Shown: piece by piece, positions 18,226 through 27,528 of the stretch | Layout of the letters: each line of letters begins with the position of its first letter | Position numbering within the stretch: position 1 is the stretch's first letter | From: Bacteroidia bacterium | GTDB lineage: Bacteria > Bacteroidota > Bacteroidia > Chitinophagales > Saprospiraceae | Length of the DNA: 64,000 bases | Reading direction: 5' to 3' | NCBI GenBank assembly: GCA_030426765.1 | Contig: JAUHXV010000003.1 | Coordinates: forward strand, 59,239-123,238 | Made by a program: the position numbers and the translations under genes | Notes under the pieces: generated by a model | Seen by the model: the letters and a program-made list of their open reading frames with translations, nothing else | What the model was told of the DNA's origin: nothing | The model's database searches: none

Positions 18226-20358
18226 ATGTCTGATTCCTCCCTGCTGAAAGCACTTAAAACTCATTTTGGTTTTGATGCCTTTCGTCCTATGCAGGAAGAG
18301 ATCATCGAGCATATGATGACGGACGGGCATGCGTTGGTCATCATGCCTACCGGAGGAGGCAAGTCAGTTTGCTATCAGCTGCCGGCCATTCTGAAAGATG
18401 GATTGTCAGTGGTAGTTTCTCCGCTGATATCTCTGATGAATGATCAGGTGCGCGCACTGCGCGCCAATGGCATTGCAGCGGCTGCGATGCATAGTGGGAC
18501 AGATGCCAGGGAAGCGAAGGAGACCGTTCAGCAGATAAAAGACGGAACTTTAAAATTGTTGTACGTCTCACCGGAAAAAGCCCTTAGTTCTGGGTTTATC
18601 TCATTTCTTCAACCCTTTCGTATTTCGTTGATTGCCATTGATGAGGCGCATTGTGTTTCGATCTGGGGCAATGACTTCAGGCCGGAATATGCTATGTTGC
18701 GAGAGTTGATCAGTCACTTCCCCGATTCAGCGGTGATTGCGCTGACCGCTACAGCCGATGTAGCTACGCAAAAAGATATTTGCGATCAGTTGCAATTAAA
18801 AAATCCGAAGACGTATCTCTCGAGTTTTGAACGACCGAATATCACCCTGACCGTCCAGGCCGGCATACAGCGTCTGGATCACATGAAGGTGTTTATCCGC
18901 AGGCAGGAAGGCCGTCCGGGCATCGTGTATTGCCTTGCCAGAAAGACAACAGAATCCATTGCGAAATCTTTGCGAAAAGTTGGCTATAAAGCGGAAGCCT
19001 ACCACGCTGAAATGGATAATGTGTTTCGAAAAAAAGTGCAGGAGGATTTTCAGTTTGACCGCATTGAGATTGTTTGCGCAACGATTGCTTTTGGGATGGG
19101 TATCGACAAACCCAATATTGGGTGGATTATTCATTACAACCTGCCCAAAAATATTGAAAGCTATTACCAGGAAGTGGGTCGTGCCGGGCGTGACGGTCAA
19201 CCGGCTGAAGCTTTGATGTTTTACAGCTTCAGGGATGTCAGTGTGTATCGTGAATTTATTGAAAAAAGTTCCGGACCACCTGAATTTAAGCGAGTACAAT
19301 CTGAAAAACTCGATCGCATCTGGGAGTATAGCCAGGCGATGAACTGCCGCACAAATGTTATTCTCAATTACTTTGGTGAATATCGGTCTGCGCCGTGCGG
19401 TCATTGCGATCATTGTCTGCAGCCGCAGGAAGGGTTTGACGGTACGCGATTAGCCCAAATGGCATTATCGGCCTGTAAGCGTTGCGGTGAATCTTTGGGC
19501 ATGGGTTTGCTGGTGGATGTATTGAGAGGATCCGGACGTAAAGAGATTTATGATCGTGGTTTGCAATTGGTGAAGACGTATGGCGTCGGAAAAGATGTGA
19601 GTTGGAAAAACTGGATGAATTATATCACGCAGATGATCAATCAGGGATTGCTGGATATTGATTATGTCAATCATTCTGTGTTGAAATGTACACCCCTGAG
19701 TGATGAGGTACTGTATCATCAGAAGGCGGTGATCCTGCATCGTCCTGCAGAACCGCTCGAGGAACCGGCCAAGAAGAAGGTGCCCAGGCGAGAGATTTTT
19801 AACAAGGAATTGATCCGGCGACTTGATGCGCTTTGTCGCGCATGTGCGAAAGAAGAGGAGATTCCGGCATATGCTGTATTTTCAAAAGGAACCATCAAAG
19901 AAATGGCGCGGGTCAGACCTATAACTGTTGAAGATTTCTCTCAGGTTGAAGGTGTCGGAAAGTATAAAGCAGATAAATACGGGCAGGCTTTTGTAGATGT
20001 CATCAGAGCTTATTTTGCAGATCAGGATGTCCTGAAAAACCCTCGAGGGATGACCTATGTGGAGACATTGGATTTATTTCACCAGGGATTGTCCCTTGAA
20101 GAAATGGCGAAAAAAAGAGCACTCGCTGAAGCCACGATTGCGTCTCATTTAAGTAAATTATACGAAAAGGGAGAACAGATCGATTTAAAGCAATTTCTGC
20201 TTCCGGATGACCTTGCCATAGCCAAACAGGGATGGCGAGCCAGTGGGTTTAGTGATCAGGTGAAAAAGGTAAAAGAACAAACCGGAGACAGTATTTCCTA
20301 TACGCGATTGCACCTCGCGCTGGCCGTTTTGCGCCGTGATGCTGCAAAAGAGTCGTGA
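18226..20358 (+). CDS. recQ: ATP-dependent DNA helicase RecQ
   Basis: RecQ unwinds DNA 3' to 5' in recombination and replication-fork repair. The 710-residue protein has the helicase core with Walker A MPTGGGKS (about residue 41), the DEAH-type box IDEAHCVSIWGNDFRPEY, motif III ALTATA and motif VI QEVGRAGRDG. The RecQ zinc domain follows with NCRTNVILNYFG and CGHCDHC, then a winged helix, an HRDC domain (around 525-600) and a C-terminal helix-turn-helix extension (LDLFHQGLSLEEMAKKRALAEATIASHLSKLYEKG) seen in many Bacteroidota RecQ proteins. It is complete. Confidence 0.96.
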   Translation: MSDSSLLKALKTHFGFDAFRPMQEEIIEHMMTDGHALVIMPTGGGKSVCYQLPAILKDGLSVVVSPLISLMNDQVRALRANGIAAAAMHSGTDAREAKETVQQIKDGTLKLLYVSPEKALSSGFISFLQPFRISLIAIDEAHCVSIWGNDFRPEYAMLRELISHFPDSAVIALTATADVATQKDICDQLQLKNPKTYLSSFERPNITLTVQAGIQRLDHMKVFIRRQEGRPGIVYCLARKTTESIAKSLRKVGYKAEAYHAEMDNVFRKKVQEDFQFDRIEIVCATIAFGMGIDKPNIGWIIHYNLPKNIESYYQEVGRAGRDGQPAEALMFYSFRDVSVYREFIEKSSGPPEFKRVQSEKLDRIWEYSQAMNCRTNVILNYFGEYRSAPCGHCDHCLQPQEGFDGTRLAQMALSACKRCGESLGMGLLVDVLRGSGRKEIYDRGLQLVKTYGVGKDVSWKNWMNYITQMINQGLLDIDYVNHSVLKCTPLSDEVLYHQKAVILHRPAEPLEEPAKKKVPRREIFNKELIRRLDALCRACAKEEEIPAYAVFSKGTIKEMARVRPITVEDFSQVEGVGKYKADKYGQAFVDVIRAYFADQDVLKNPRGMTYVETLDLFHQGLSLEEMAKKRALAEATIASHLSKLYEKGEQIDLKQFLLPDDLAIAKQGWRASGFSDQVKKVKEQTGDSISYTRLHLALAVLRRDAAKES

Positions 20359-20437
20359 GGATTGAGGTTGGGTTTTAACAAAAGATTGTGATCTGCCCTT
20401 TGATTTTTCCCTACTTTTATGATCTCAATTTGGCTAT

Positions 20438-21613
20438 ATGAGACTCGTATTCGTACTACTTGGACTGATTTTTTTGAATGTGTTTTCTGTGGAAGCACAG
20501 GGAATAGAGTTTTTCCATGGTTCATGGGAAGAAGCTCTTCTGAAAGCGCGGGAGGAAGACAAAATCATTTTTGTAGATGCCTATACCACCTGGTGTGGTC
20601 CATGCAAACGCATGGCGGCCAACACATTTCCGGATCCGGATGTAGGTAAACTCTTTAACCAGCATTTTCTGAGTTTGAAAATCGATATGGAAAAAGAGAT
20701 GGGGATTGATTTCCGGCAAAAATTTCCTGTCACTGCGTATCCAACATTATATTTTATCGATTATGACCAGGAGGTGGTGCGTAAAACGGTAGGGGCAAAA
20801 AGTCCTCCGGATCTGATCGCCATCGCGGAATCGATTCTCAGCAAGTATGATAAGAGTACGAAGTATGAAGCTGCATACGCAGAGGGCGACAGAAGCTATC
20901 AATTAGTATATGATTACGTGGCGGCTTTAAACCGAGCCGGAAAATCTTCTGTCAAAATCTCGAATGATTATCTCGCGGAACAAGACGATCTCACAACAGA
21001 AGAAAACCTGCGCTTTATCCTGGAGGCTGCTTCACAGGTCGATTGCCAATGCTTTGAATTGTTTGAAGAATATAAATCCCGAATCAGCAAAATTGTGGAC
21101 AAAGAGGACATTGACGCCAAGGTGCGTTCAGCCTGTGATAATACCGTCAAACGTGCCATTGAATATGAAAGCCCTGAGCTGATTGAGCTGGCAACAGCAG
21201 CGATGAAACGAAATCTTCCGGGCGAAGCAGATCGGTTTGAAGCGGAAAGCAATATTCACTATGCGTTGGCATTACATGAACTTGCCGATATTGAGTCCCT
21301 GGTCAACCACTATGTTAAAAAGTATATCAAAAACGACCCGGAGGGATTGAATCTCCTGGCTATCGATCTGGATAAATTTGCCTCCGATGATGCGGCTTCT
21401 CGAGCACTTGCCCTCGAGCTCGCCCAGCGCGCAGCCGAAGACAAGGAAGCCACCACGGCGTATGTCACAACCTATGCTGAGTTGCTATACAAAGACAAAG
21501 GAAAGGAGGCGGCTGTAAAGGTCCTGGATGAGGCGATTGAAAAGGCCTCAGATCAGGAAAGCAAGGAGTACAAAGAGCTGATTTCGCTTAAGCATAAGAT
21601 TGAGAATAGCTAA
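20438..21613 (+). CDS. exported thioredoxin-fold protein with helical C-terminal region
   Basis: The 391-residue protein has a signal peptide (1-21, ending VEAQ), a thioredoxin-like domain with an intact redox motif TTWCGPCKRM (about residues 50-59) and the cis-proline region VTAYPTLYF, then about 230 residues of helical TPR-like sequence. This layout is common in Bacteroidota as thioredoxin family or DUF255-related periplasmic proteins. It probably reduces or isomerises disulfides in envelope proteins. The partner is unknown. It is a single gene between recQ and parC. Confidence 0.85.
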   Translation: MRLVFVLLGLIFLNVFSVEAQGIEFFHGSWEEALLKAREEDKIIFVDAYTTWCGPCKRMAANTFPDPDVGKLFNQHFLSLKIDMEKEMGIDFRQKFPVTAYPTLYFIDYDQEVVRKTVGAKSPPDLIAIAESILSKYDKSTKYEAAYAEGDRSYQLVYDYVAALNRAGKSSVKISNDYLAEQDDLTTEENLRFILEAASQVDCQCFELFEEYKSRISKIVDKEDIDAKVRSACDNTVKRAIEYESPELIELATAAMKRNLPGEADRFEAESNIHYALALHELADIESLVNHYVKKYIKNDPEGLNLLAIDLDKFASDDAASRALALELAQRAAEDKEATTAYVTTYAELLYKDKGKEAAVKVLDEAIEKASDQESKEYKELISLKHKIENS

Positions 21614-21720
21614 TATCCCTAAGTCTTTTCCAAATTTTCGGGTGTAGTTCCAGGACAGATATACTTATAATTTTCCTTATTTCATATAGTGGGGAAATTT
21701 AATATCATTGGGACGTTCCT

Positions 21721-21728
21721 TATCTTTG
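21721..21728 (+). promoter_or_regulatory. -7 promoter element of parC
   Basis: TATCTTTG is a full match to TAnnTTTG. It ends 22 bp before the ATG at 21751. Confidence 0.5.
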
Positions 21729-21750
21729 CCTTTCTGTTTGAATAAAAACT

Positions 21751-24492
21751 ATGGGTAAGAAAAAGGACCCCCGCAAAGCACCTGTTCACTCTACAGATCA
21801 AACCAGTACAACCTATTTGGGCGGTATGTACGAGGACTATTTCCTCGACTACGCCTCCTATGTGATTCTGGAGCGGGCAGTGCCGGATATCAAAGATGGC
21901 CTGAAGCCGGTTCAACGTCGGATACTGCACAGCATGCATGATATCCACGATGGTCGGTATCATAAGGTGGCTAATATCATCGGTCACACCATGCAGTATC
22001 ACCCCCATGGAGATGCTGCCATCGGTGATGCGCTGGTCAACCTGGGACAGAAAGATCTGCTGATTGATACGCAGGGTAACTGGGGCGATATCCGTACGGG
22101 TGACAGCGCGGCGGCAGCAAGGTATATTGAGGCCCGCCTCACAAAGTTTGCCCTCGAGGTTGCCATCAATCCACAGACGACGCCGTGGCAGGTTTCCTAT
22201 GACGGACGACGCAATGAACCGATCGCCCTTCCTGTCAAATTCCCTCTGGTGCTTGCGCAGGGTGTGGAAGGTATCGCGGTGGGGCTCGCTACCCGAATTC
22301 TGCCACACAATTTTGTGGAGTTGATACAGTGTTCGATCAAGGTGCTGGAAGAAAAGCGATTTAAATTGTATCCCGATTTTCAGACCGGAGGCATGATCGA
22401 TGTCAGTGATTATCAAAGTGGTTTGCGCGGAGGGAAAGTGCGTGTCCGGGTGAAAATAGAAAAGCTGGATAAAAGCACACTTGTGATCCGGGAAATACCC
22501 TACGGCGTGACTACCGGAAGTCTGATGGATTCTATTGTCAAAGCCAGCGAGAAAGGGCAGATTAAAGTAAAAAAGTTGAGTGACAACACTGCTGCAGAAG
22601 TTGAAATTCAGATAGAATTGCAGTCAGGTGTTTCACCCGATCAAACGATTGATGCATTGTATGCCTTTACGCAATGTGAGACTTCTATTTCCCCGAATGC
22701 ATGTGTAATCATTGATCAGAAACCAGTCTTTCTGAGTGTTGAGGAAATGCTTCGTCTGAGTACTTTTCATACAAAGGATTTACTGGGGCAGGAACTCACG
22801 ATTCGCTTGGGAGAATTACAGGAAAAATGGCATTTCGCCAGCCTGGAAAAGATATTCATTGAAAAGCGGATCTACCGGGATATAGAAGAATGCGAATCGT
22901 TTGAAGAAGTACTTGAGGTCATTCGGGTAGGTCTGGAAAAATATGTGGCCACACCCGCGACAAAAAAGAAAAGTGAAAAGCGAATCCTGCTCATTCGCGA
23001 GATCACGGACGAGGATTTGCAAAAGCTGACCGAAATTCGGATACGTCGTATATCAAAGTACAATGTCTTTAAAGCTGATGAGCAAATCCGGGAAATTGAG
23101 GAGGAACTTAAGCAGGTGAAGCACGATCTGGCCCACCTCACAGAATACACCATCAGCTACTTCGAAAGGCTTTTGGAAAAGTTTGGAAAAGGTAGGGAGC
23201 GAAAGACAGAGATTACAACGTTCGACAACATTGCTGCGGCGAAAGTAATTGCCCGAAATGCCAGGTTGTATGTGGATCGAAAAGAGGGATTTATAGGCAC
23301 CGGCCTGAAGAAAGAGGAATTCGTTCAGGAGTGTAGTGAGATCGATGAGATTATTGCTTTTAGGCGCGATGGAAAGTTTGTCGTAAGCAAGATAGCTGAC
23401 AAGGTCTTCATGGGAAAAAACATCCTGCATGTGGATGTCTGGAAACGAGGCGATGACCGTACGACCTACCACATGATTTATACCGACGGGCAAAGCGGGA
23501 AGTCCTATGCCAAGCGGTTTAATGTGACCTCCATCACGCGTGACAAAGAATATGATCTGACCAAAGGCGGACAAGGATCCAGAGTCTGGCATTTTTCTGC
23601 CCACCCAAATGGAGAATCTGAGCATGTTGAAATACAACTCTCTCCCGGGAGTAAAGCGAGAAACAAAGTGTTTGATTTCTACTTTGAAGAATTAGCCATC
23701 AAAGGCCGGGGTGCCGGAGGAAATATAGTGACAAAGTATCCCATCAGAAAAGTGACCCAGGTGGATGTTGGAAAAAGCACGCTTGGCGCACAGAAATATT
23801 GGTATGATACAGTCAGTGGACGAATCAATGTCGATGAGCGCGGAGCTTTTCTCGGTTCTTTTGATACCGGCGATCAGTTGCTGACGATTTATGCGTCCGG
23901 AGAGTATGAAATCGCGGACGTAGATCCAACTGGAAAACTGGAGGTGAAAGATCTGCTTTTTGCCGGCAAGTTTAAGCCCAATACTCCTGTATCTGTCATT
24001 TATTTCGAAGGAGAAAAGCAGTGGACTATGGTCAAGCGGTTTCTGATTGAGACCAGTTCTACCGGCCAGCGGTTTAAATTCATTTCAGACCATAAAGATT
24101 CAAAGGTATATCATGTGTCGCTGGATGAGCAGACTCAGGTCGCCTATGGCTACATGAGTCAGCGTAAAAAAGTCGTAGAGGTGGTTCACCCGGCATCGTT
24201 TATCGAAGTTAAGGGGTGGAAAGCACTGGGCAATAAACTCGTGGATAAGAAACTGATCAGCACGGAAGAAGAAGCGCCAAAACAAGAAAAGCCGAAAAGT
24301 TCGGGACCTAAGAAAACTTCATCCACCGGTAATGGAGGTAAGCAAGGAGATTTATTTGCCTCAGAGGCTGAAGGTGAGGAAGTAAAGTCACCGGCTAAGA
24401 AAGGTAAAAAGAAGGCCGGGAAATCATCGAAGAAAAAGCGCGGGTCAGGGGATCAACTGAGTGCCGGCGATACCATCGAATTTGATGTGTAA
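21751..24492 (+). CDS. parC: DNA topoisomerase IV subunit A
   Basis: This is the DNA-breaking subunit of a type IIA topoisomerase. The 913-residue protein has the GyrA/ParC core: YVILERAVPDIKDGLKPVQRRIL near the start, HPHGD in the quinolone-resistance region, and the catalytic tyrosine in AARYIEARLTKFA (about residue 127). A long coiled coil (FKADEQIREIEEELKQVKHD) and a divergent C-terminal propeller follow. The propeller lacks a clear GyrA-box, which favours ParC over GyrA. The tail is lysine-rich (about 850-900) and ends in acidic residues. No parE is nearby in this window. Confidence 0.9.
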   Translation: MGKKKDPRKAPVHSTDQTSTTYLGGMYEDYFLDYASYVILERAVPDIKDGLKPVQRRILHSMHDIHDGRYHKVANIIGHTMQYHPHGDAAIGDALVNLGQKDLLIDTQGNWGDIRTGDSAAAARYIEARLTKFALEVAINPQTTPWQVSYDGRRNEPIALPVKFPLVLAQGVEGIAVGLATRILPHNFVELIQCSIKVLEEKRFKLYPDFQTGGMIDVSDYQSGLRGGKVRVRVKIEKLDKSTLVIREIPYGVTTGSLMDSIVKASEKGQIKVKKLSDNTAAEVEIQIELQSGVSPDQTIDALYAFTQCETSISPNACVIIDQKPVFLSVEEMLRLSTFHTKDLLGQELTIRLGELQEKWHFASLEKIFIEKRIYRDIEECESFEEVLEVIRVGLEKYVATPATKKKSEKRILLIREITDEDLQKLTEIRIRRISKYNVFKADEQIREIEEELKQVKHDLAHLTEYTISYFERLLEKFGKGRERKTEITTFDNIAAAKVIARNARLYVDRKEGFIGTGLKKEEFVQECSEIDEIIAFRRDGKFVVSKIADKVFMGKNILHVDVWKRGDDRTTYHMIYTDGQSGKSYAKRFNVTSITRDKEYDLTKGGQGSRVWHFSAHPNGESEHVEIQLSPGSKARNKVFDFYFEELAIKGRGAGGNIVTKYPIRKVTQVDVGKSTLGAQKYWYDTVSGRINVDERGAFLGSFDTGDQLLTIYASGEYEIADVDPTGKLEVKDLLFAGKFKPNTPVSVIYFEGEKQWTMVKRFLIETSSTGQRFKFISDHKDSKVYHVSLDEQTQVAYGYMSQRKKVVEVVHPASFIEVKGWKALGNKLVDKKLISTEEEAPKQEKPKSSGPKKTSSTGNGGKQGDLFASEAEGEEVKSPAKKGKKKAGKSSKKKRGSGDQLSAGDTIEFDV

Positions 24493-24772
24493 AACGACCC
24501 GACACTACTGTTCTACCCCTGCCGTTTGATCAGTTAAATACCGTGCATCAGTTATATCAAGTACGCAATCTGTGAGAGGGAAGCTCGGGGTTTGGAAAAT
24601 TTCCGTTCGTCGGTTAAACATTCCATGTGATTGAATGTTTATCGCCTTTCTGCCTCATTATTTTTGTGAGGTAGCGTTTTTAAACAATTTCTAAAAAGGA
24701 CATTTTGAGCCTTTTTGCAGAACCTTTTTAGCGATTTGTCATTTATAAGGTGGTAGTAATTCTCAATAACGG
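24493..24772. other. intergenic region with three hairpins between parC and the anti-sigma gene
   Basis: Three inverted repeats follow each other: AACATTC/GAATGTT (24617-24639), CCTCA/TGAGG near 24652-24670, and AAAAAGG/CCTTTTT (24693-24716). The last ends in a T run and could terminate parC. No coding sequence was recognised. Confidence 0.45.
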
Positions 24773-25495
24773 GTGACAAAAAAGGAATTAATCGAAGGCG
24801 GTTGGATAGACAAATATGTCTTAGGTCTGACGACTGAAGAAGAAAGTCAGGAGGTCGAAAGGCTGGCTGGTTTGTACCCGGATATCCAGGAACAACTTAA
24901 TGCTGCGCGCCACAAGATCTGCGGTAGTTTTAACCGAAAGCTGACCATTCCCGGGTTTCAAAACTCCTTTTTAACCCGTCGGAGAGTACTCATGGGTTCT
25001 GCGCTGATCGTATTTATCTCTCTGGCCGGATTTGCTTTTCTATGCAGAGAGCATTTTGATTTGAAGCAGGTCTATAATTCTCAATGTGAAAAACTAGCGG
25101 CTGAAGAAGCGAAACTGGCTCAGATGTCTTCCTATTCAAAGCAGATGACAGAACGTTCGCGTTTTATCAACTCTGCTTCCACCGAGCGAATAAAAGTGAA
25201 AGGATGTGATGCCACACCGGATGCTGAAGTGTTGGTGTTCAAATGCAGGAGATCAGGTAAAATGATGCTACAAGTAGTGGACCTGCCTTTGCTGCCTAAA
25301 GGGCATCACTACGAAGTATGGACGCAATGGGAAGATAGCAGCTTTCACATGGTAGGGATGATCCAGCCACCGATCAAGTATGACAGTATGTATGTGTTGA
25401 GTAGTGATCTGTATCATACCATGCTCCAGATCACGGCTGTGGACTCGCTTAACCAGTCTTCACAAGCACTCTGTATGGCCAATGTAGACATGTAA
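24773..25495 (+). CDS. RskA-type anti-sigma factor
   Basis: The frame opens with GTG at 24773. The 240-residue protein has an N-terminal zinc-less anti-sigma domain (WIDKYVLGLTTEEESQEVERLAGLYPDIQEQL), a single transmembrane helix (about residues 70-88), a short coiled coil, and a periplasmic RskA-like domain with the typical end LLPKGHHYEVWTQWEDSSFHMVGMI. Proteins of this type hold an ECF sigma factor at the membrane. No sigma-factor gene lies next to it, so its partner must be encoded elsewhere. The gene is convergent with the DUF2064 gene. Confidence 0.85.
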   Translation: MTKKELIEGGWIDKYVLGLTTEEESQEVERLAGLYPDIQEQLNAARHKICGSFNRKLTIPGFQNSFLTRRRVLMGSALIVFISLAGFAFLCREHFDLKQVYNSQCEKLAAEEAKLAQMSSYSKQMTERSRFINSASTERIKVKGCDATPDAEVLVFKCRRSGKMMLQVVDLPLLPKGHHYEVWTQWEDSSFHMVGMIQPPIKYDSMYVLSSDLYHTMLQITAVDSLNQSSQALCMANVDM

Positions 25496-25520
25496 ATTTT
25501 GTCTGAATAAGACCTTGGCA

Positions 25521-26123
25521 TTACTCATTCGCTCTTTTATTTCTAAATGCTTCCCAATCTTTTTCTGTATCGATGTCTGAAAGCGTTTCCAGCTGTTTAC
25601 AGGAAAAACCTACATCAAAGATATTTCGCGTGATTTGTGTTAGTACTGAAGAGGTACTCCATTGGATGTTTTCAAATAAGTGTGCATCGATTTGTTTGCC
25701 TCCCAGCAGGTAGAATCCGCCATCACTTGCCGGACCCAGTACGACATCATGGGTGTCGAGTAATGAAAAACTTTCCTCCAAAATGCGAGTAGAAATTTCC
25801 GGGCAATCACTTCCCATGACTACAGCTTTTTCTGCCTTAGTCAGCAACACACTGAAAGCATGAATCAGTTTTTCAGAAAGCGTGCCCTTGACCTGAACAT
25901 GGTATTCGAAAGCTGGGTGTCTCTCACGCTCAGCGGGTAGTCCACCTTCGTAAAACAACGTGACGGGAGCCTGAACCGCTGATGCAACGAAAAGTGTGTG
26001 TTCCAGGAGGAAGGTGTAGACAGCCAACGCTTTTTCCTCTCCCATGGTGGCGGCGAGGCGGGTTTTTACCTTTCCTTTTTCAGGAAACCGAAGAAACACC
26101 CCGAGTGCATGATCAGCACGCAT
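25521..26123 (-). CDS. DUF2064/TIGR04282 glycosyltransferase-like protein
   Basis: The 200-residue protein matches the DUF2064 family of small GT-A-fold transferases: FLRFPEKGKVKTRLA at the N-terminus, VMGSDCPEI in the middle, VLGPASDGGFYLLG and the late SDIDTEKDW. Members are named rSAM/selenodomain-associated transferase 1, but the true substrate is not established. The start overlaps the end of the HlyD gene by 1 bp, so it belongs to the tolC-hlyD transcript. Confidence 0.88.
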   Translation of the reverse strand: MRADHALGVFLRFPEKGKVKTRLAATMGEEKALAVYTFLLEHTLFVASAVQAPVTLFYEGGLPAERERHPAFEYHVQVKGTLSEKLIHAFSVLLTKAEKAVVMGSDCPEISTRILEESFSLLDTHDVVLGPASDGGFYLLGGKQIDAHLFENIQWSTSSVLTQITRNIFDVGFSCKQLETLSDIDTEKDWEAFRNKRANE

Positions 26124-27490
26124 TAATCTTTACCTTTCCGCTCTTCTTTGCGTTCCAGACTAAGGCCATCTTTAAGTTTCCGCGATACCGTTGAGTAAGG
26201 GCCGGTGACCACTTCCTGATCGACTTCAAGACCTGAGATTACCTGAATGTATTCATTGTCCTGGATGCCGGTTTTAACTTTGACCATGCGAGCTGTATCG
26301 GCATCAAAGAGAAAGACCACTTCATCTATTTCCTGGTCATCAAATGACTCCTTCTCGTCGTCTTTTTTATCATCGGACTCTTTTCTTTCCCGGGTGGTGA
26401 CAGACTGGATGGGAATGGAGATAATATTTCTTTCGGTATTGGTATTGATGTCAACGGTAGCGGACATACCGGGTCTGAAAGGCATAGCAGTATCACTCAG
26501 TTTAGTATACGACTCCGGCAGTATCCTGATTTTGACTACGAAGTTTGTGACCTGGTCTGAATTGAGCGCCTGTACAGCACCTGTATTGGCTGCTGAACTG
26601 GCCATTTCTGTCACGATGCCGGTAAATTCTTCATCCAGGTAAGCATCCACCTCTATGGTGGCTGTATCGCCTACGGAAACGCGCAGGATATCATTTTCAC
26701 TGACTTCGACCTGCACCTCCATGGAATTGAAGTTGGCGATACGCATCATCTCCGTACCGGCCATTTGGATGGTTCCAACTACGCGTTCTCCCTGTTCGAC
26801 ATTTAATTTGCTGACAATACCATCTGCAGGCGAACTGATCGTTGTACGGCTGAGATTGGTTTTAATTTCTTTAAGACTGGCTTCCGAACTGGCCACATTA
26901 AATTCAGCAGACTTCGCAGCTTGTTCGGCGGATCGATAACTGGCATGTGCGGCCCGAAGATTAGCTTCCAGTTGGAGAAGGTTGGACTCGGAAGCTTCGT
27001 AATCCTGTTCTGAGATCACACCGTCAGCCAGGAGTTTTTCATTTCGTTCGTGGATGCGTTTGGTGTTTTCTACCTGTGCTTTGATTTGTTCGATTTGTGC
27101 GGTAGCATTTTCAATGGCTGATTTCGATCTGGCGAGTTCAGATCTGGAGCCACTCAATCCTGCCATGGCACGTTCGACAGCACTGACATAAGCTTCCGGG
27201 TCGATCTTGGCGAGTATTTGTCCTGCTTTCACGGAGTCACCTTCTTCGACGAAGAGTTCGACAATCTCACCACTGACATCTGAACTGATTTTAATTTCTT
27301 TTTCCGGGAAGATTTTTCCGGAGGCAGAAACAAGTTCCCGTATATCGCGCAAAGCGACTTTTTCAGTCTCTACAGGTTCACCTTTAGGTTTTTTTCTGGC
27401 TTTAATAGCTGCCGCGGCAATGAGTATGACCAGCAGGCCGATTAAGCCCCAGATGATCCACTTATTTGACTTTTTCTTTTGCTTTGTCAT
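26123..27490 (-). CDS. HlyD/MacA-type periplasmic adaptor of an efflux pump
   Basis: The 455-residue protein has one N-terminal membrane helix (about residues 9-28), a split lipoyl/barrel-sandwich domain (GEIVELFVEEGDSVKAGQILAKIDPE and SPADGIVSKLNVEQGERV), a long alpha-helical hairpin (about 95-195), a beta-barrel domain and a C-terminal membrane-proximal domain with an acidic, Lys/Glu/Asp-rich insertion (about 375-395). Adaptors of this type link an inner-membrane MacB-like transporter with a TolC channel. The TolC gene is directly upstream, but no inner-membrane pump gene is adjacent; the MacB-type permeases at 10950-13388 are in another operon. Confidence 0.9.
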   Translation of the reverse strand: MTKQKKKSNKWIIWGLIGLLVILIAAAAIKARKKPKGEPVETEKVALRDIRELVSASGKIFPEKEIKISSDVSGEIVELFVEEGDSVKAGQILAKIDPEAYVSAVERAMAGLSGSRSELARSKSAIENATAQIEQIKAQVENTKRIHERNEKLLADGVISEQDYEASESNLLQLEANLRAAHASYRSAEQAAKSAEFNVASSEASLKEIKTNLSRTTISSPADGIVSKLNVEQGERVVGTIQMAGTEMMRIANFNSMEVQVEVSENDILRVSVGDTATIEVDAYLDEEFTGIVTEMASSAANTGAVQALNSDQVTNFVVKIRILPESYTKLSDTAMPFRPGMSATVDINTNTERNIISIPIQSVTTRERKESDDKKDDEKESFDDQEIDEVVFLFDADTARMVKVKTGIQDNEYIQVISGLEVDQEVVTGPYSTVSRKLKDGLSLERKEERKGKD

Positions 27491-27528
27491 AAGACGAGTT
27501 GGCGTTGATGATAAGTTTGTTTTTCGTA

